A stretch of 44,075 nt of DNA, taken from the NCBI GenBank assembly GCA_018711525.1, contig DVIF01000084.1:1-44075 (forward strand), given 5' to 3'. The notes beneath the pieces are model-generated. The model saw nothing but the letters and a program-made list of their open reading frames with translations. It ran no database searches and had not been told where the DNA came from. This DNA comes from Candidatus Ornithospirochaeta stercorigallinarum. Lineage in GTDB: Bacteria; Spirochaetota; Spirochaetia; Sphaerochaetales; Sphaerochaetaceae. Position 1 is the stretch's first letter, and every line of letters starts with the position of its first letter. This document shows, piece after piece, positions 26,601 through 36,440 of this stretch. Made by a program: the position numbers and the translations under genes.

Positions 26601-28017
26601 GATCCACGAGGAGTGCGGGCTCTTCGGCATCGCACTTAAGAAGAAGAAAAAGATCGCATACGATGCATATTACGCTCTCTATGCCCTTCAGCACAGGGGG
26701 CAGGAGGGAGCGGGAATCGCCATAAGCAATGACGGTGTCATTTCCCTCCATAAGGATGCAGGGCTTGTGAATGAGGTATTCACCCCTCAGGTCCTTAGAG
26801 GCATGAGCGAAGGGGAAAGAGCAGTCGCCCATGTACGCTACAGCACAACAGGAGCGGACAAAAGGCTCAACGCACAGCCGTTGATGATAAACCACCTCAA
26901 AGGGAGGATGGCGATCGCCCATAACGGGAACCTCACAAATGACAGAGAGCTGAGGGAGGAGCTTGAGAGGAAGGGATCCATCTTCCACACTACAAGCGAC
27001 ACCGAAGTCATCGCCTATACGATAACAAAGCACCGCTTGACATCATCCTCGCTGGAAGAGGCCGTCTCGAAGACCATGGATGATATCAAAGGTGCTTTTT
27101 CTCTTCTCCTGATGAGCCCTTCAAAACTCGTTGCGGCAAGGGACCCCTGGGGCTTCAGACCACTCTGCATGGGCTCCTATGAGGGTGGTTATGTCTTCTC
27201 AAGCGAGAGCTGCGCGTTCGATGCCATAGGTGCTGAGTTCATCCGTGACGTCGAGCCTGGGGAGATCATAACAGTCCACGAAGACGGCACAATCACCGAG
27301 GATAAGAGCCATACGAAAAAGGAGAGGAAAAGCCTCTGCGTATTCGAGTTCATATATTTCGCACGACCTGACAGCATAATAGACGGCTCATCGGTGCAGA
27401 ACGCCAGACAGAGGGCTGGGGCATTCCTTGCCCTTGAGTCCCCTGTACAGGCAGATATAGTAATCGGAGTCCCCGATTCCGGGATAGAGGCTGCGCTCGG
27501 CTATGCAAGACAATCGGGCATCCCCTATGGAATAGGCCTGATCAAGAACAAATACATCGGAAGGACATTCATAAGCCCGGGGCAGGCATCGAGGGAGAAC
27601 AGTGTCAGGATAAAACTCTCCCCCGTAAGGTCTGCTGTAGACGGAAAAAGGGTAATCCTTGTCGATGACTCGATAGTAAGAGGCACGACAAGCAAGAGGA
27701 TAGTCAAGCTGCTCAGGGATGCAGGGGCCAAGGAGGTGCATTTCATGAGTTCTGCTCCGAAGTTCCTCTATCCTTGTTATTTCGGAACAGACATCGACTC
27801 GAGTGAGAATCTCTTTGCATACAAACATACCGATGAGGAGATGAGGAAGATCCTCAATGTCGATTCAATACACTTTTTATCTGTCGAGAGTGTTGTAAAG
27901 CTCACAGATAACGGAGACAGGGGATTTTGTACCGCTTGTTTTTCATCCATTTACCCCACCCCGCCACCGGCGGAAGGAAAGAAGGACAGGTACAGCCGGC
28001 CCATAAGAAAGGATTGA
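26593..28017 (+). CDS. purF: Amidophosphoribosyltransferase
   Basis: 474 residues. First committed enzyme: PRPP + glutamine to phosphoribosylamine. A short propeptide (MNEIHEE) precedes Cys8 (ECGLFGIA), the glutaminase nucleophile exposed after processing. The PRPP-binding strand is RVILVDDSIVRGTTSKRIV. Cys residues in SLCVFEFIYFARPDS, YPCYFGTD and GFCTACFSS match the four ligands of the [4Fe-4S] cluster in Bacillus-type PurF, so oxygen sensitivity is likely. It starts inside purC without a strong ribosome binding site, implying coupled translation. Confidence 0.97.
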   Translation: MNEIHEECGLFGIALKKKKKIAYDAYYALYALQHRGQEGAGIAISNDGVISLHKDAGLVNEVFTPQVLRGMSEGERAVAHVRYSTTGADKRLNAQPLMINHLKGRMAIAHNGNLTNDRELREELERKGSIFHTTSDTEVIAYTITKHRLTSSSLEEAVSKTMDDIKGAFSLLLMSPSKLVAARDPWGFRPLCMGSYEGGYVFSSESCAFDAIGAEFIRDVEPGEIITVHEDGTITEDKSHTKKERKSLCVFEFIYFARPDSIIDGSSVQNARQRAGAFLALESPVQADIVIGVPDSGIEAALGYARQSGIPYGIGLIKNKYIGRTFISPGQASRENSVRIKLSPVRSAVDGKRVILVDDSIVRGTTSKRIVKLLRDAGAKEVHFMSSAPKFLYPCYFGTDIDSSENLFAYKHTDEEMRKILNVDSIHFLSVESVVKLTDNGDRGFCTACFSSIYPTPPPAEGKKDRYSRPIRKD

Positions 28018-28021
28018 AGGA

Positions 28022-29065
28022 ATGAACAAGATAAGCAGAAGTGAAAGCTATAGGAAAAGCGGAGTGGACATCGAGGCAGGATACAGGGCCGTGGAACTGA
28101 TGAAGGAGAGCGTCATGGCGACCAGGACGGCTCTCTCCTACGATGAGATCGGAGGATTCGGAGGAGCTGTAGACATTACCAATGTCGAAGGGAACGTACT
28201 TGTAAGCGGAACCGATGGGGTTGGAACAAAGCTCAAGATCGCATTCCTGATGGACAGGCACGATACTGTCGGCATCGACTGTGTCGCAATGTGTGTCAAC
28301 GACATCATCTGCACAGGAGCCCGCCCTCTTCTCTTTTTGGACTACATAGCATGCGGGAAGAACACGCCAGAGAAGATTGCGACCATCGTGGAAGGTGTTG
28401 CAAAGGGATGCATTGAAGCAGGATGTGCGCTTGTCGGAGGAGAGACTGCAGAGATGCCCGGCTTCTACAAAGAGGATGAATACGACCTTGCAGGCTTTTC
28501 AACAGGAATCGTCGACAAGGATAAGATGCTCGACAAGAAAAACGTCAAAGAGGGGGATGTGGCAATCGCCATCGCCTCATCCGGCGTCCATTCAAATGGA
28601 TTTTCCCTTGTAAGGAGAATATTCGACATCGACAGCAATCCCAAGGTGCTTGAGGAAAGATACGACAGCCTTGGAGGAAGGACTCTCGGAGATGTGCTGA
28701 TCGAGCCTACGAGGATTTATGTACGCCCTGTTCTCAAGCTCATCGAGAGTGTGGATGTGAAATCCATCAGCCACATAACAGGAGGTGGATTCTATGAGAA
28801 CATTCCCCGCTCCCTTCCTGATGGCCTCACAATCTCAATCAAGAAGGAAAACGTGAAGGTCCTTCCAATCTTCTCCCTCATACAGGAGAAGGGAGGCATT
28901 CCCGAGCGCGACATGTTCAACACCTTCAACATGGGAGTCGGTATGATTGTCATCGTCCCAAAGGAAAATGAGGAGAAGGCTTTAGGCATACTGGATTCGA
29001 TGGGATTCGATGCCTATCATCTGGGAACTGTCGAGAAAGGGGATGAAGGGGTGAGACTATGGTGA
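28022..29065 (+). CDS. purM: Phosphoribosylformylglycinamidine cyclo-ligase (AIR synthetase)
   Basis: 347 residues. ATP-dependent ring closure of FGAM to AIR. Motifs: GVDIEAGYRAVELMK, LVSGTDGVGTKLKIAF, VAMCVNDIICTGARPLLFLDY, GGETAEMPGFY and HITGGGFYENIPR. It starts 5 bases after the purF stop with GAAGGA ahead, and overlaps purN by 7 bases. Confidence 0.97.
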   Translation: MNKISRSESYRKSGVDIEAGYRAVELMKESVMATRTALSYDEIGGFGGAVDITNVEGNVLVSGTDGVGTKLKIAFLMDRHDTVGIDCVAMCVNDIICTGARPLLFLDYIACGKNTPEKIATIVEGVAKGCIEAGCALVGGETAEMPGFYKEDEYDLAGFSTGIVDKDKMLDKKNVKEGDVAIAIASSGVHSNGFSLVRRIFDIDSNPKVLEERYDSLGGRTLGDVLIEPTRIYVRPVLKLIESVDVKSISHITGGGFYENIPRSLPDGLTISIKKENVKVLPIFSLIQEKGGIPERDMFNTFNMGVGMIVIVPKENEEKALGILDSMGFDAYHLGTVEKGDEGVRLW

Positions 29066-29661
29066 ACATAGCCGTCCTGACAAGCGGAGGGGGAACGAAC
29101 CTCGAAGCGATACTGAATGCAGAAGAGAGAGGGGATATCAAAAGCGGAAAAGTCCAGATTGTCATTGCAGATAGAGCCGGGTGCTACTCCCTCGTGCGTG
29201 CCGAGAACCATAAAAAAAAGAATCTTCTTTTAAACAGGAAGGAGCTTGGAAGAAAGGAATTCGAGAAAAGGCTGGTAGAGACACTTATCTGCGAGAAGAT
29301 AGACCTCATTGTGCTTGCAGGCTTCCTTTCAATCCTCTCAGAGGATTTCACAGAGTTCTACAGAGACAGGATCATAAACATCCACCCCTCCCTCATTCCA
29401 TCGTTCTCAGGGGAAGGATACTATGGCCTTAAGGTGCACGAGGCGGCTTTGAAGCGTGGTGTCAAGGTAACAGGAGCGACAGTGCATCTTGTAAACGAAA
29501 TCCCCGACGGAGGAAAGATCCTCTTCCAGAAGGCCGTGGAGGTAAAGGATGGTGACACACCCGAGGCCCTGCAGAAGAGGGTCATGGAGGAAGCAGAATG
29601 GATCATACTGCCGATGGCAGTCGAATATATGGCAGATAAGATAGATAAGGAGAGAGTATGA
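29059..29661 (+). CDS. purN: Phosphoribosylglycinamide formyltransferase (folate-dependent)
   Basis: 200 residues. Transfers formyl from 10-formyl-tetrahydrofolate to GAR. Motifs: VLTSGGGTNLEAIL (phosphate loop), IDLIVLAGFLSILS, INIHPSLIPSF with the catalytic Asn-His, and VKVTGATVHLVNEIPDGG with the catalytic Asp region. The Ser-Phe in SFSGEGYYGLKVHEA is the family substrate loop. Overlaps both neighbours, ATGA with the fusion gene downstream. Confidence 0.96.
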   Translation: MVNIAVLTSGGGTNLEAILNAEERGDIKSGKVQIVIADRAGCYSLVRAENHKKKNLLLNRKELGRKEFEKRLVETLICEKIDLIVLAGFLSILSEDFTEFYRDRIINIHPSLIPSFSGEGYYGLKVHEAALKRGVKVTGATVHLVNEIPDGGKILFQKAVEVKDGDTPEALQKRVMEEAEWIILPMAVEYMADKIDKERV

Positions 29662-31493
29662 CGATAAGAGAATACTTAAGTTCAAAAAAATACCCCGGAA
29701 GATTCCTTCTTGCAGGAGTCAGCTCAAATGGTGAAGAGGTACTCGCATACGCCATCATGGGAAGAAGCGAGAACAGCAGGAACAGGATATTCACCCTGGA
29801 AGACGGGGTTCTGAGGACAAAAGCCTACGATGAGAGCAAAGTCGAGGACCCGAGCCTCATCATATACAATGCGAAACTTGAAGATGAAGAGCACATCGTC
29901 CTTACAAACGGGGACCAGAGCGACACGATAATGGATGCCTTGAAAGAAGGGAATACTCTTGAAGATGCACTTATCAAGAGGACATACGAACCGGACGGCC
30001 CGAACTACACCCCCCGCATCTCTGTGGTCTTCAACAAGAAGGATTCATCATACACCCTCTCGATCATTAAAAAGAATGAAAGCGACATGGGTACTGAGAG
30101 GAAGATCTACTTCTATCAGGGAGTAAAAGGCTTTTGCCATGTGATCCACACATACCTTGATGACGGCTCTCCCCTCCCCTCCTTCAACATCGACCCGCCG
30201 TCCTTCATCATCCCGGACGACATAACCCTTTTGAAGAACGCACTCTGGGAGAGCCTTGATGAGGAGAACAGGATAAGCCTCTATGTCAGGGTTGGAGAAA
30301 AAGAGGAGATCATAAACAAAATGGAGAACGAGCTGAAGCTCAAGTATGGATGCAATCCGAACCAGAGCGAGAGCAGCATAAGCACACCATTTCCCCTCCC
30401 TGTGAAAATACTTAACGGAAGACCGGGATACATAAACCTTCTTGATGCACTCAACGGCTACCAGCTGGTAAGGGAGCTCAAGGAGGTCACAGGACTGGCA
30501 GCTGCTACCTCATTCAAGCATGTATCTCCTGCAGGGGCAGCCGTCTACTGCCCTCTCAGCGAAAAAGAGAAGAGGATGTATTTCGTAAAGGACTCGGACG
30601 AGCTCACAGAGCTCTCAGTCGCATACATAAGGGCAAGGGGTGCCGACAGGATGAGCAGCTTCGGAGATTTCATCTCCCTCTCCGACAAATGCGACAAAGC
30701 AACGGCGAAGATAATCTCAAGAGAAGTCTCAGATGGAGTAATAGCTCCCGGCTACGATGAGGAGGCACTTGAGATCCTCAGTAAGAAAAGAGGGGGCTCG
30801 TACTGCGTACTCTCCATAGACCCCGGCTACATCCCAGAGAAGAAGGAAATGAAGACGGTATACGGCATCACATTCAAGCAAAATCATAACGACTATCTTC
30901 CATCGGAAAAGGATTTTGAGAACACAGTCACAGAGAACAAGGAAATCACAGATGAAGCAAGAAGGGACCTGACTGTCGCTCTCATCGCACTCAAATACAC
31001 CCAGTCCAATTCAGTCTGCTATGCAAAGAGAGGACAGACGATCGGGGTCGGCGCAGGCCAGCAGTCCAGAATACACTGCACACGCCTTGCAGGGGGAAAG
31101 GCGGACCTATGGAATCTCAGGCAGAGTGAGAAGGTGCTCTCCCTGCCGTTTAAAGAGAATCTTTCAAGAAACGACAAGGACAATGTCATCGAACAATACC
31201 TCTCGGAAGACCCGGAGATAGATATCTTCTCGTCCTGGCAGGATTATTTCACAGCACCTCCAGAGCCTTTCACAAAAGAGGAAAAGAGAAAATACCTCGA
31301 CTCAATCAGCGGCATATCCCTTGCAAGTGATGCATTCTTCCCCTTCAGGGACAACATCGACAGGGCCGCAAGAAGCGGGGTCAGGTATGTCTCAGAGCCG
31401 GGCGGCTCGAAAAGGGACTCAGATGTGATAGCAGCTGCGGATGAGCATGGCATGACGATGTTCTTCACAGGCGTCCGTCTGTTCCACCACTAA
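29658..31493 (+). CDS. Fusion: archaeal-type IMP cyclohydrolase (PurO) + AICAR transformylase
   Basis: One continuous 611-residue frame with two domains. Residues ~10-215 match PurO-type IMP cyclohydrolase (Ntn-like fold): GRFLLAGVSSNGEEVLAYAI, PSLIIYNAK, VLTNGDQSDTIMDAL, EPDGPNYTPRIS and HTYLDDGSPLPSF. Residues ~224-611 match the ~390-residue stand-alone AICAR transformylase seen in Clostridia: LKYGCNPNQ, LNGRPGYINLLDALNGYQLV, SFKHVSPAGAAV with catalytic Lys287/His288, RGADRMSSFGDF, YTQSNSVCYA, GVGAGQQSRIHCTRLAGGKA and the terminal FFTGVRLFHH. Together they do the last two steps, AICAR to FAICAR to IMP, like PurH but with an unrelated cyclohydrolase domain. It overlaps purN by 4 bases. Confidence 0.88.
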   Translation: MTIREYLSSKKYPGRFLLAGVSSNGEEVLAYAIMGRSENSRNRIFTLEDGVLRTKAYDESKVEDPSLIIYNAKLEDEEHIVLTNGDQSDTIMDALKEGNTLEDALIKRTYEPDGPNYTPRISVVFNKKDSSYTLSIIKKNESDMGTERKIYFYQGVKGFCHVIHTYLDDGSPLPSFNIDPPSFIIPDDITLLKNALWESLDEENRISLYVRVGEKEEIINKMENELKLKYGCNPNQSESSISTPFPLPVKILNGRPGYINLLDALNGYQLVRELKEVTGLAAATSFKHVSPAGAAVYCPLSEKEKRMYFVKDSDELTELSVAYIRARGADRMSSFGDFISLSDKCDKATAKIISREVSDGVIAPGYDEEALEILSKKRGGSYCVLSIDPGYIPEKKEMKTVYGITFKQNHNDYLPSEKDFENTVTENKEITDEARRDLTVALIALKYTQSNSVCYAKRGQTIGVGAGQQSRIHCTRLAGGKADLWNLRQSEKVLSLPFKENLSRNDKDNVIEQYLSEDPEIDIFSSWQDYFTAPPEPFTKEEKRKYLDSISGISLASDAFFPFRDNIDRAARSGVRYVSEPGGSKRDSDVIAAADEHGMTMFFTGVRLFHH

Positions 31494-31504
31494 GGAGGGC
31501 GAGG

Positions 31505-32773
31505 ATGAACGTACTCGTATTGGGCTCCGGAGGGAGGGAGGATGCAATCTGCACAAAGCTTTGTGAGAGTAAGAATCTCGATAAGCTCTATGCCATGCCT
31601 GGAAACGGTGGAATCGGGAAGAAGGCCAGCCTCATTCCCGGCTCCGTAATGGATAAGGATGCCGTATACAAGGCATGCCTTGATCATGATATCCAGTATG
31701 TCGTCGTCACCCCTGACGACCCTCTTGCCGACGGCATGGTCGATTTCCTTTCACAGCGTGGGATCAAAGCGTTCGGTCCTGATAGAAAAGCAGCCAGGAT
31801 CGAGTCAAGCAAAGCCTTTGCAAAAGAGCTTATGAGGAAGTATTCGATTCCTACTGCCGGCTATGCGGTATTCTCAGATTATGAAAAAGCTCTTGAATAT
31901 GTGCTCTCCCATGGATTTCCGACCGTCATAAAAGCAGACGGCCTTGCACTTGGAAAAGGTGTCACCATTGCCCAGAGTCCTGCTGAAGCTAAGAAGGCAC
32001 TCAAGGATGCGATGCTCACTCACAGGTTCGGGCACGCCGGGGAGACTGTCGTAATAGAAGAGTTCCTCTCGGGGCCTGAGATATCCGTGCTTGCATTCAC
32101 CGATGGAAGGACAATCCGGCCGATGGTATCGAGCATGGACCATAAGAGGGCCTACGACAACGATGAGGGGCCGAACACAGGTGGAATGGGTACGATAGCT
32201 CCGAACCCATATTATGATGAGAAGACTGCAAAGGAGTGCATGGAGAAGATATTCATCCCTACAATCAGGGCAATGGAAAAAGAAGGCTCTCCATTCAAAG
32301 GATGCCTCTATTTCGGACTGATGAAGACAGAAGAGGGAGTAAAGGTGATCGAATACAATTCCCGTTTCGGAGACCCTGAGACACAGGTGGTCATTCCCCT
32401 GCTTTCTTCCGATCTTTTAGAGATCATGATGGCAACCACGGATTGCAAGCTCAACGAAGTCGATATCAAATGGAAGGAAAAAGCATCATGTGCAATCACA
32501 ATCACATCCTCAGGCTACCCCGGAGAATATGAAAAAGGTAAGAAGATAACCATAGCCCCTGATTTCAATGCCACACTTTTCATTGCCGGGGCAAAGGAAG
32601 AGGACGGCGTGCTTTATACCACAGGAGGTCGTGTCCTCAATGTCGTCTCAACGGCAGTGACACTGAAAGAGGCGGTTCAGGATGCCTACAGGAATGCAGG
32701 GAAGGTCCAATTTGAGAAATCATTCTACCGCCACGATATCGGAAAAAGAGCTCTGGAGGCACTCAATGGTTAG
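31505..32773 (+). CDS. purD: Phosphoribosylamine-glycine ligase
   Basis: 422 residues, ATP-grasp enzyme making GAR from phosphoribosylamine and glycine. Motifs: MNVLVLGSGGREDAI, TPDDPLADGMVDFL, KADGLALGKGVTIA, VIEEFLSGPEISVLAF, DNDEGPNTGGMGTIAP, YNSRFGDPETQVVIPLL and FIAGAK-type C-terminal strand. AAGGAGG precedes the ATG; the 3' end overlaps purL by 8 bases. Confidence 0.97.
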   Translation: MNVLVLGSGGREDAICTKLCESKNLDKLYAMPGNGGIGKKASLIPGSVMDKDAVYKACLDHDIQYVVVTPDDPLADGMVDFLSQRGIKAFGPDRKAARIESSKAFAKELMRKYSIPTAGYAVFSDYEKALEYVLSHGFPTVIKADGLALGKGVTIAQSPAEAKKALKDAMLTHRFGHAGETVVIEEFLSGPEISVLAFTDGRTIRPMVSSMDHKRAYDNDEGPNTGGMGTIAPNPYYDEKTAKECMEKIFIPTIRAMEKEGSPFKGCLYFGLMKTEEGVKVIEYNSRFGDPETQVVIPLLSSDLLEIMMATTDCKLNEVDIKWKEKASCAITITSSGYPGEYEKGKKITIAPDFNATLFIAGAKEEDGVLYTTGGRVLNVVSTAVTLKEAVQDAYRNAGKVQFEKSFYRHDIGKRALEALNG

Positions 32774-35700
32774 AAAGATATTCGTTGAAAAGAAGAAAGG
32801 AATAAGCGCAGAGGCGGATAATCTGAAAAGAGACATATTCGAAAGTCTTGCAATAGAGCTCGATAAGATAAGGATTCTGACCAGATATGATGTGGAAAAC
32901 ATCTCCGACGAGCTCTTTGATGTGGCAGTGATGCAAGTCTTCTCAGAGCCTCCTGTCGATGATGTCTACATAAGCCTTCCACCATATGATAATGCCTTCC
33001 AGGTAAGCTATCTTCCAGGGCAGTTCGACCAGAGGTCGAAGAGTGCCGAGGAGTGCATCTCCTTCATCTCTCCCCAGTCGAGGGTCAAGGTGAAATCAAG
33101 CAGGGTGTATCTCCTCTATGGAGAGCTCGGGAATGAGCAGCTTAAGAGAATAGAGTCATATCTCATAAATCCCGTAGAGGCATTCCTGGACAGTCTTGAT
33201 GATGTAGAAACACTCTCAGAGGAATATGCAGATGGAGAGGATGTCGGGATTCTTGAAGGTTTCATCGGCAGAGACGATGAAGAATTGGGGACGATCAGGG
33301 AGGAATACTCACTTGCAATGGATGAAGATGACCTCAGATGCATCAAGACATATTTCAAAGGCATGGACAGGGACCCGACAATCACGGAGCTGCGTGTCCT
33401 TGACACCTACTGGTCCGACCATTGCAGGCACACCACATTCCTCACAGAGCTCAAGAACATCGAATTTCATGATGATGAGGTGAAGGAAAGCTATTCAAGA
33501 TATCTTTCCCTCAGGAGAGAAGTGAATGATTGCAAACCCGTTTCCCTTATGGATATTGCAACACTGGGAGCGAAGGTTCTGAAAAAGAGAGGAGATCTTC
33601 CTGAGCTCGATGAATCCGAGGAGATAAACGCATGCTCGATAAATGTGAATGCGGATATCGATGGAAAGCATGTCCCCTACCTTTTGATGTTCAAGAACGA
33701 GACACACAACCATCCTACTGAGATCGAACCGTTCGGAGGGGCGGCAACCTGCATAGGAGGTGCAATCAGGGACCCGCTCTCAGGGCGGAGCTATGTCTAT
33801 CAGGCGGCAAGGATCACAGGAAGTGGAGATATCCTTAAAAGCTATAAGGACAAGATGGAAGGTAAGCTCAGCCAGAAGAAGATAGGCATCACCAGTGCAT
33901 CAGGCTATTCCAGTTACGGAAACCAGATCGGGCTTGCCACCGGCATCGTGGATGAAATCTACCACCCCGGGTATGAAGCCAAGCACATGGAGCTAGGTGC
34001 GGTCGTAGCCGCAGCCAGGAAAGAAAACGTCGTAAGGCTCTGCCCGGAACCAGGAGATATCGTAATCCTTCTTGGGGGCAGGACAGGAAGGGATGGAATC
34101 GGAGGTGCGACAGGAAGCAGCAAGAGCCATGAGAAGAAGAGCGTAGAGAAATGCTCGAGTGAAGTTCAGAAGGGAAACGCCCCTGAAGAAAGGAAGCTGC
34201 AGCGCCTCTTTCGTAATCCGGAATGTGCACGCATGATTAAGCGCTGCAACGATTTCGGGGCAGGAGGTGTCGCAGTAGCCATAGGAGAGCTCGCTCCCGG
34301 TCTTGTCATCGACCTTGATAAAGTGAAGAAGAAATACATGGGGCTTGACGGGACGGAGATTGCAATCTCGGAAAGCCAGGAAAGAATGGCTGTAGTCATA
34401 GACAAGGGGGATGAAGAGAAGTTCCTCTCCCTTGCAAAAAAAGAGAACCTCGAGGCTACGACAGTCGCCACAGTCACATCTGATGATAAACTCATCATGC
34501 TATGGAGAGGAAAGAAGATCGTAGAGCTGGATAGAAGCTTCCTCGATACGAATGGTGCGAAGAAGGAGACAAGTGTATGTGTCGAAGGAAAGAAAGATAT
34601 AAAGAAGGAAGAACAAAGCCTCAAGGAAAGGCTTTCCTCTCTGATGCACTGCTCCAGAGAGGGACTCAGCGAGCGATTTGATTCGACAATCGGAGCATCA
34701 ACCCTCCTTATGCCGTTCGGAGGGAGATATCAGAAGACATCCCCATCTGCCATGGCCGCCCTTCTGCCGACGGATGAAGGAGAGATGAATACCGCAAGCA
34801 TATTCTCCTATGCATATGACCCATACCTGAGTACAGGCGATCCCTACAAAGGGGCAAAGAATGCAGTGTTTGAATCGATTGCAAAGATAATAGCCACAGG
34901 GGGAATGAGGAAAGGCACATATCTCACATTCCAGGAATACTTCGGCAAACCCGGCAGGAGCAAAGAGAAATGGGGTCGCCCTCTATCTTCCCTTCTTGGA
35001 GCACTCGATGCCCAGATTGAGACAGGATGTGCCGCAATCGGGGGAAAGGACAGCATGAGCGGGACGTTCGAGGATATCGACGTGCCGAACACCCTTGTCT
35101 CTTTTGCGATAAACACTGTGCCAAAGGACAAGGTGAAATCACCTGAGTTAAAAAAAAGCGGCAGCTATGTCTACCTGCTTGAGAAAAAGGAAGATGAAGA
35201 GATCGCACAGTTCTTCGACAGGGCTGGGAGAATCATCGGGAAAAAGTGCATACTCTCTGCATCAACAGTCCCTTACGGGGATATCGATGTGACATTGGCA
35301 AAGCTTTCTTTCGGCAACATGATAGGTCTCTCACTATATTCAGACCACAAAGAGAAGACAGACAGCTACTCCTTCCTGCTTGAAGCAGATGAAGAAATAG
35401 ATGATGCTCTTCTGCTGGGAAGAACCGTAAGTGCTCCATATTTTGCAAGAGAGAGCCTTTCCGACCTCCTCTCTTCATACGAGGGGACTCTTGAAAGCAT
35501 CTACCCTATGAAGGATGGAAAGGAAGAGGAAATAATTCCTACCTTGGTCTATGACAAGAGGCCAATCAGGGAATTCTCAATCACAAAGAACGCCCGCCCA
35601 AGAGTTTTAATCCCAACATTCCCAGGAACAAACTGTGAGTATGACAGCAAGAGGGCGTTCGAAAGAGCTGGAGGAGATGCAGAAATCTTCATAGTCAACA

Positions 35701-36392
35701 ACCTCGATGAGGAGGCACTGAGAGAGAGCATCCAGACATTTACCCTAAAGCTGAAGGAAGCGAACATATTATTCATCCCAGGAGGCTTCTCTGGAGCTGA
35801 TGAGCCTGACGGATCGGGAAAGTTCATAACGGCATTCCTTAGGAATCCCAAGATTATGAATGAGATTGAGACACTTCTAAGCTCAAGGGACGGCCTTGTC
35901 GGAGGAATCTGCAACGGCTTCCAGGCCCTAATAAAGCTCGGCCTCATTACCGAAGGAAGGTTTGCTGAACTTAAAGAGGACAGCCCCACCCTCACCTTCA
36001 ACACCATCGGCAGACACCAGAGCAGGCTTGTAAGGACGAGGATTGTAAATGCGTCCTCTCCTTGGCTCATGCACTATGAGACAGGAGATATCGAATCTGT
36101 ACCGGTCAGCCATGGGGAAGGAAGGATACTGATGGAGAAGAGACAGGCAGAAGAACTCTTCAAGAGAGGACAGATAGCCAGCCAGTATGTGGATCTGAAC
36201 GGCTATGCGACAATGGATATCGCATATAACGTGAACGGTTCCGTCTATGCCATCGAAGGACTCACAAGCCCAGATGGAAAGGTCTTTGGCAGGATGGGAC
36301 ACATAGAGAGGGCGAAACCCGATCTATATAAGAACGTAGTAAGCTACGACGGTCTAAGGTTCTTCCAAGGTGCAATAGATTATTTCTCATGA
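32766..36392 (+). CDS. purL: Phosphoribosylformylglycinamidine synthase, single-chain
   Basis: 1208 residues from ATG 32766, chosen for GGAGG six bases upstream and the family N-terminus MVRKIFVEKKKG. It converts FGAR to FGAM. The synthetase part has YWSDHCRHTTF, FKNETHNHPTEIEPFGGAATC and CAAIGGKDSMSGTFED. The glutaminase domain (last ~260 residues) has RVLIPTFPGTNCEYDSKRAF, GGICNGFQALIKLGL with the nucleophile Cys, and VSHGEGR with His/Glu. The fused large form resembles the Clostridial ~1,240-residue type rather than the PurLQS complex, so no purQ or purS is needed. Last gene of the operon. Confidence 0.97.
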   Translation: MVRKIFVEKKKGISAEADNLKRDIFESLAIELDKIRILTRYDVENISDELFDVAVMQVFSEPPVDDVYISLPPYDNAFQVSYLPGQFDQRSKSAEECISFISPQSRVKVKSSRVYLLYGELGNEQLKRIESYLINPVEAFLDSLDDVETLSEEYADGEDVGILEGFIGRDDEELGTIREEYSLAMDEDDLRCIKTYFKGMDRDPTITELRVLDTYWSDHCRHTTFLTELKNIEFHDDEVKESYSRYLSLRREVNDCKPVSLMDIATLGAKVLKKRGDLPELDESEEINACSINVNADIDGKHVPYLLMFKNETHNHPTEIEPFGGAATCIGGAIRDPLSGRSYVYQAARITGSGDILKSYKDKMEGKLSQKKIGITSASGYSSYGNQIGLATGIVDEIYHPGYEAKHMELGAVVAAARKENVVRLCPEPGDIVILLGGRTGRDGIGGATGSSKSHEKKSVEKCSSEVQKGNAPEERKLQRLFRNPECARMIKRCNDFGAGGVAVAIGELAPGLVIDLDKVKKKYMGLDGTEIAISESQERMAVVIDKGDEEKFLSLAKKENLEATTVATVTSDDKLIMLWRGKKIVELDRSFLDTNGAKKETSVCVEGKKDIKKEEQSLKERLSSLMHCSREGLSERFDSTIGASTLLMPFGGRYQKTSPSAMAALLPTDEGEMNTASIFSYAYDPYLSTGDPYKGAKNAVFESIAKIIATGGMRKGTYLTFQEYFGKPGRSKEKWGRPLSSLLGALDAQIETGCAAIGGKDSMSGTFEDIDVPNTLVSFAINTVPKDKVKSPELKKSGSYVYLLEKKEDEEIAQFFDRAGRIIGKKCILSASTVPYGDIDVTLAKLSFGNMIGLSLYSDHKEKTDSYSFLLEADEEIDDALLLGRTVSAPYFARESLSDLLSSYEGTLESIYPMKDGKEEEIIPTLVYDKRPIREFSITKNARPRVLIPTFPGTNCEYDSKRAFERAGGDAEIFIVNNLDEEALRESIQTFTLKLKEANILFIPGGFSGADEPDGSGKFITAFLRNPKIMNEIETLLSSRDGLVGGICNGFQALIKLGLITEGRFAELKEDSPTLTFNTIGRHQSRLVRTRIVNASSPWLMHYETGDIESVPVSHGEGRILMEKRQAEELFKRGQIASQYVDLNGYATMDIAYNVNGSVYAIEGLTSPDGKVFGRMGHIERAKPDLYKNVVSYDGLRFFQGAIDYFS

Positions 36393-36397
36393 ATTAT

Positions 36398-36419
36398 GGG
36401 GAGCGTTTCTGCTCCCCAA
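36398..36419. terminator. Hairpin between purL and the convergent lipoprotein gene
   Basis: TGGGGAGC (36398-36405) pairs with GCTCCCCA (36412-36419) in an 8-bp GC-rich stem with a six-base loop, six bases after the purL stop. Neither flank is a pure T run, but on the minus strand the 5' flank has a GTTTTG; a shared terminator is likely. Confidence 0.6.
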
Positions 36420-36440
36420 AACACTTTAAATGAAGTGATG

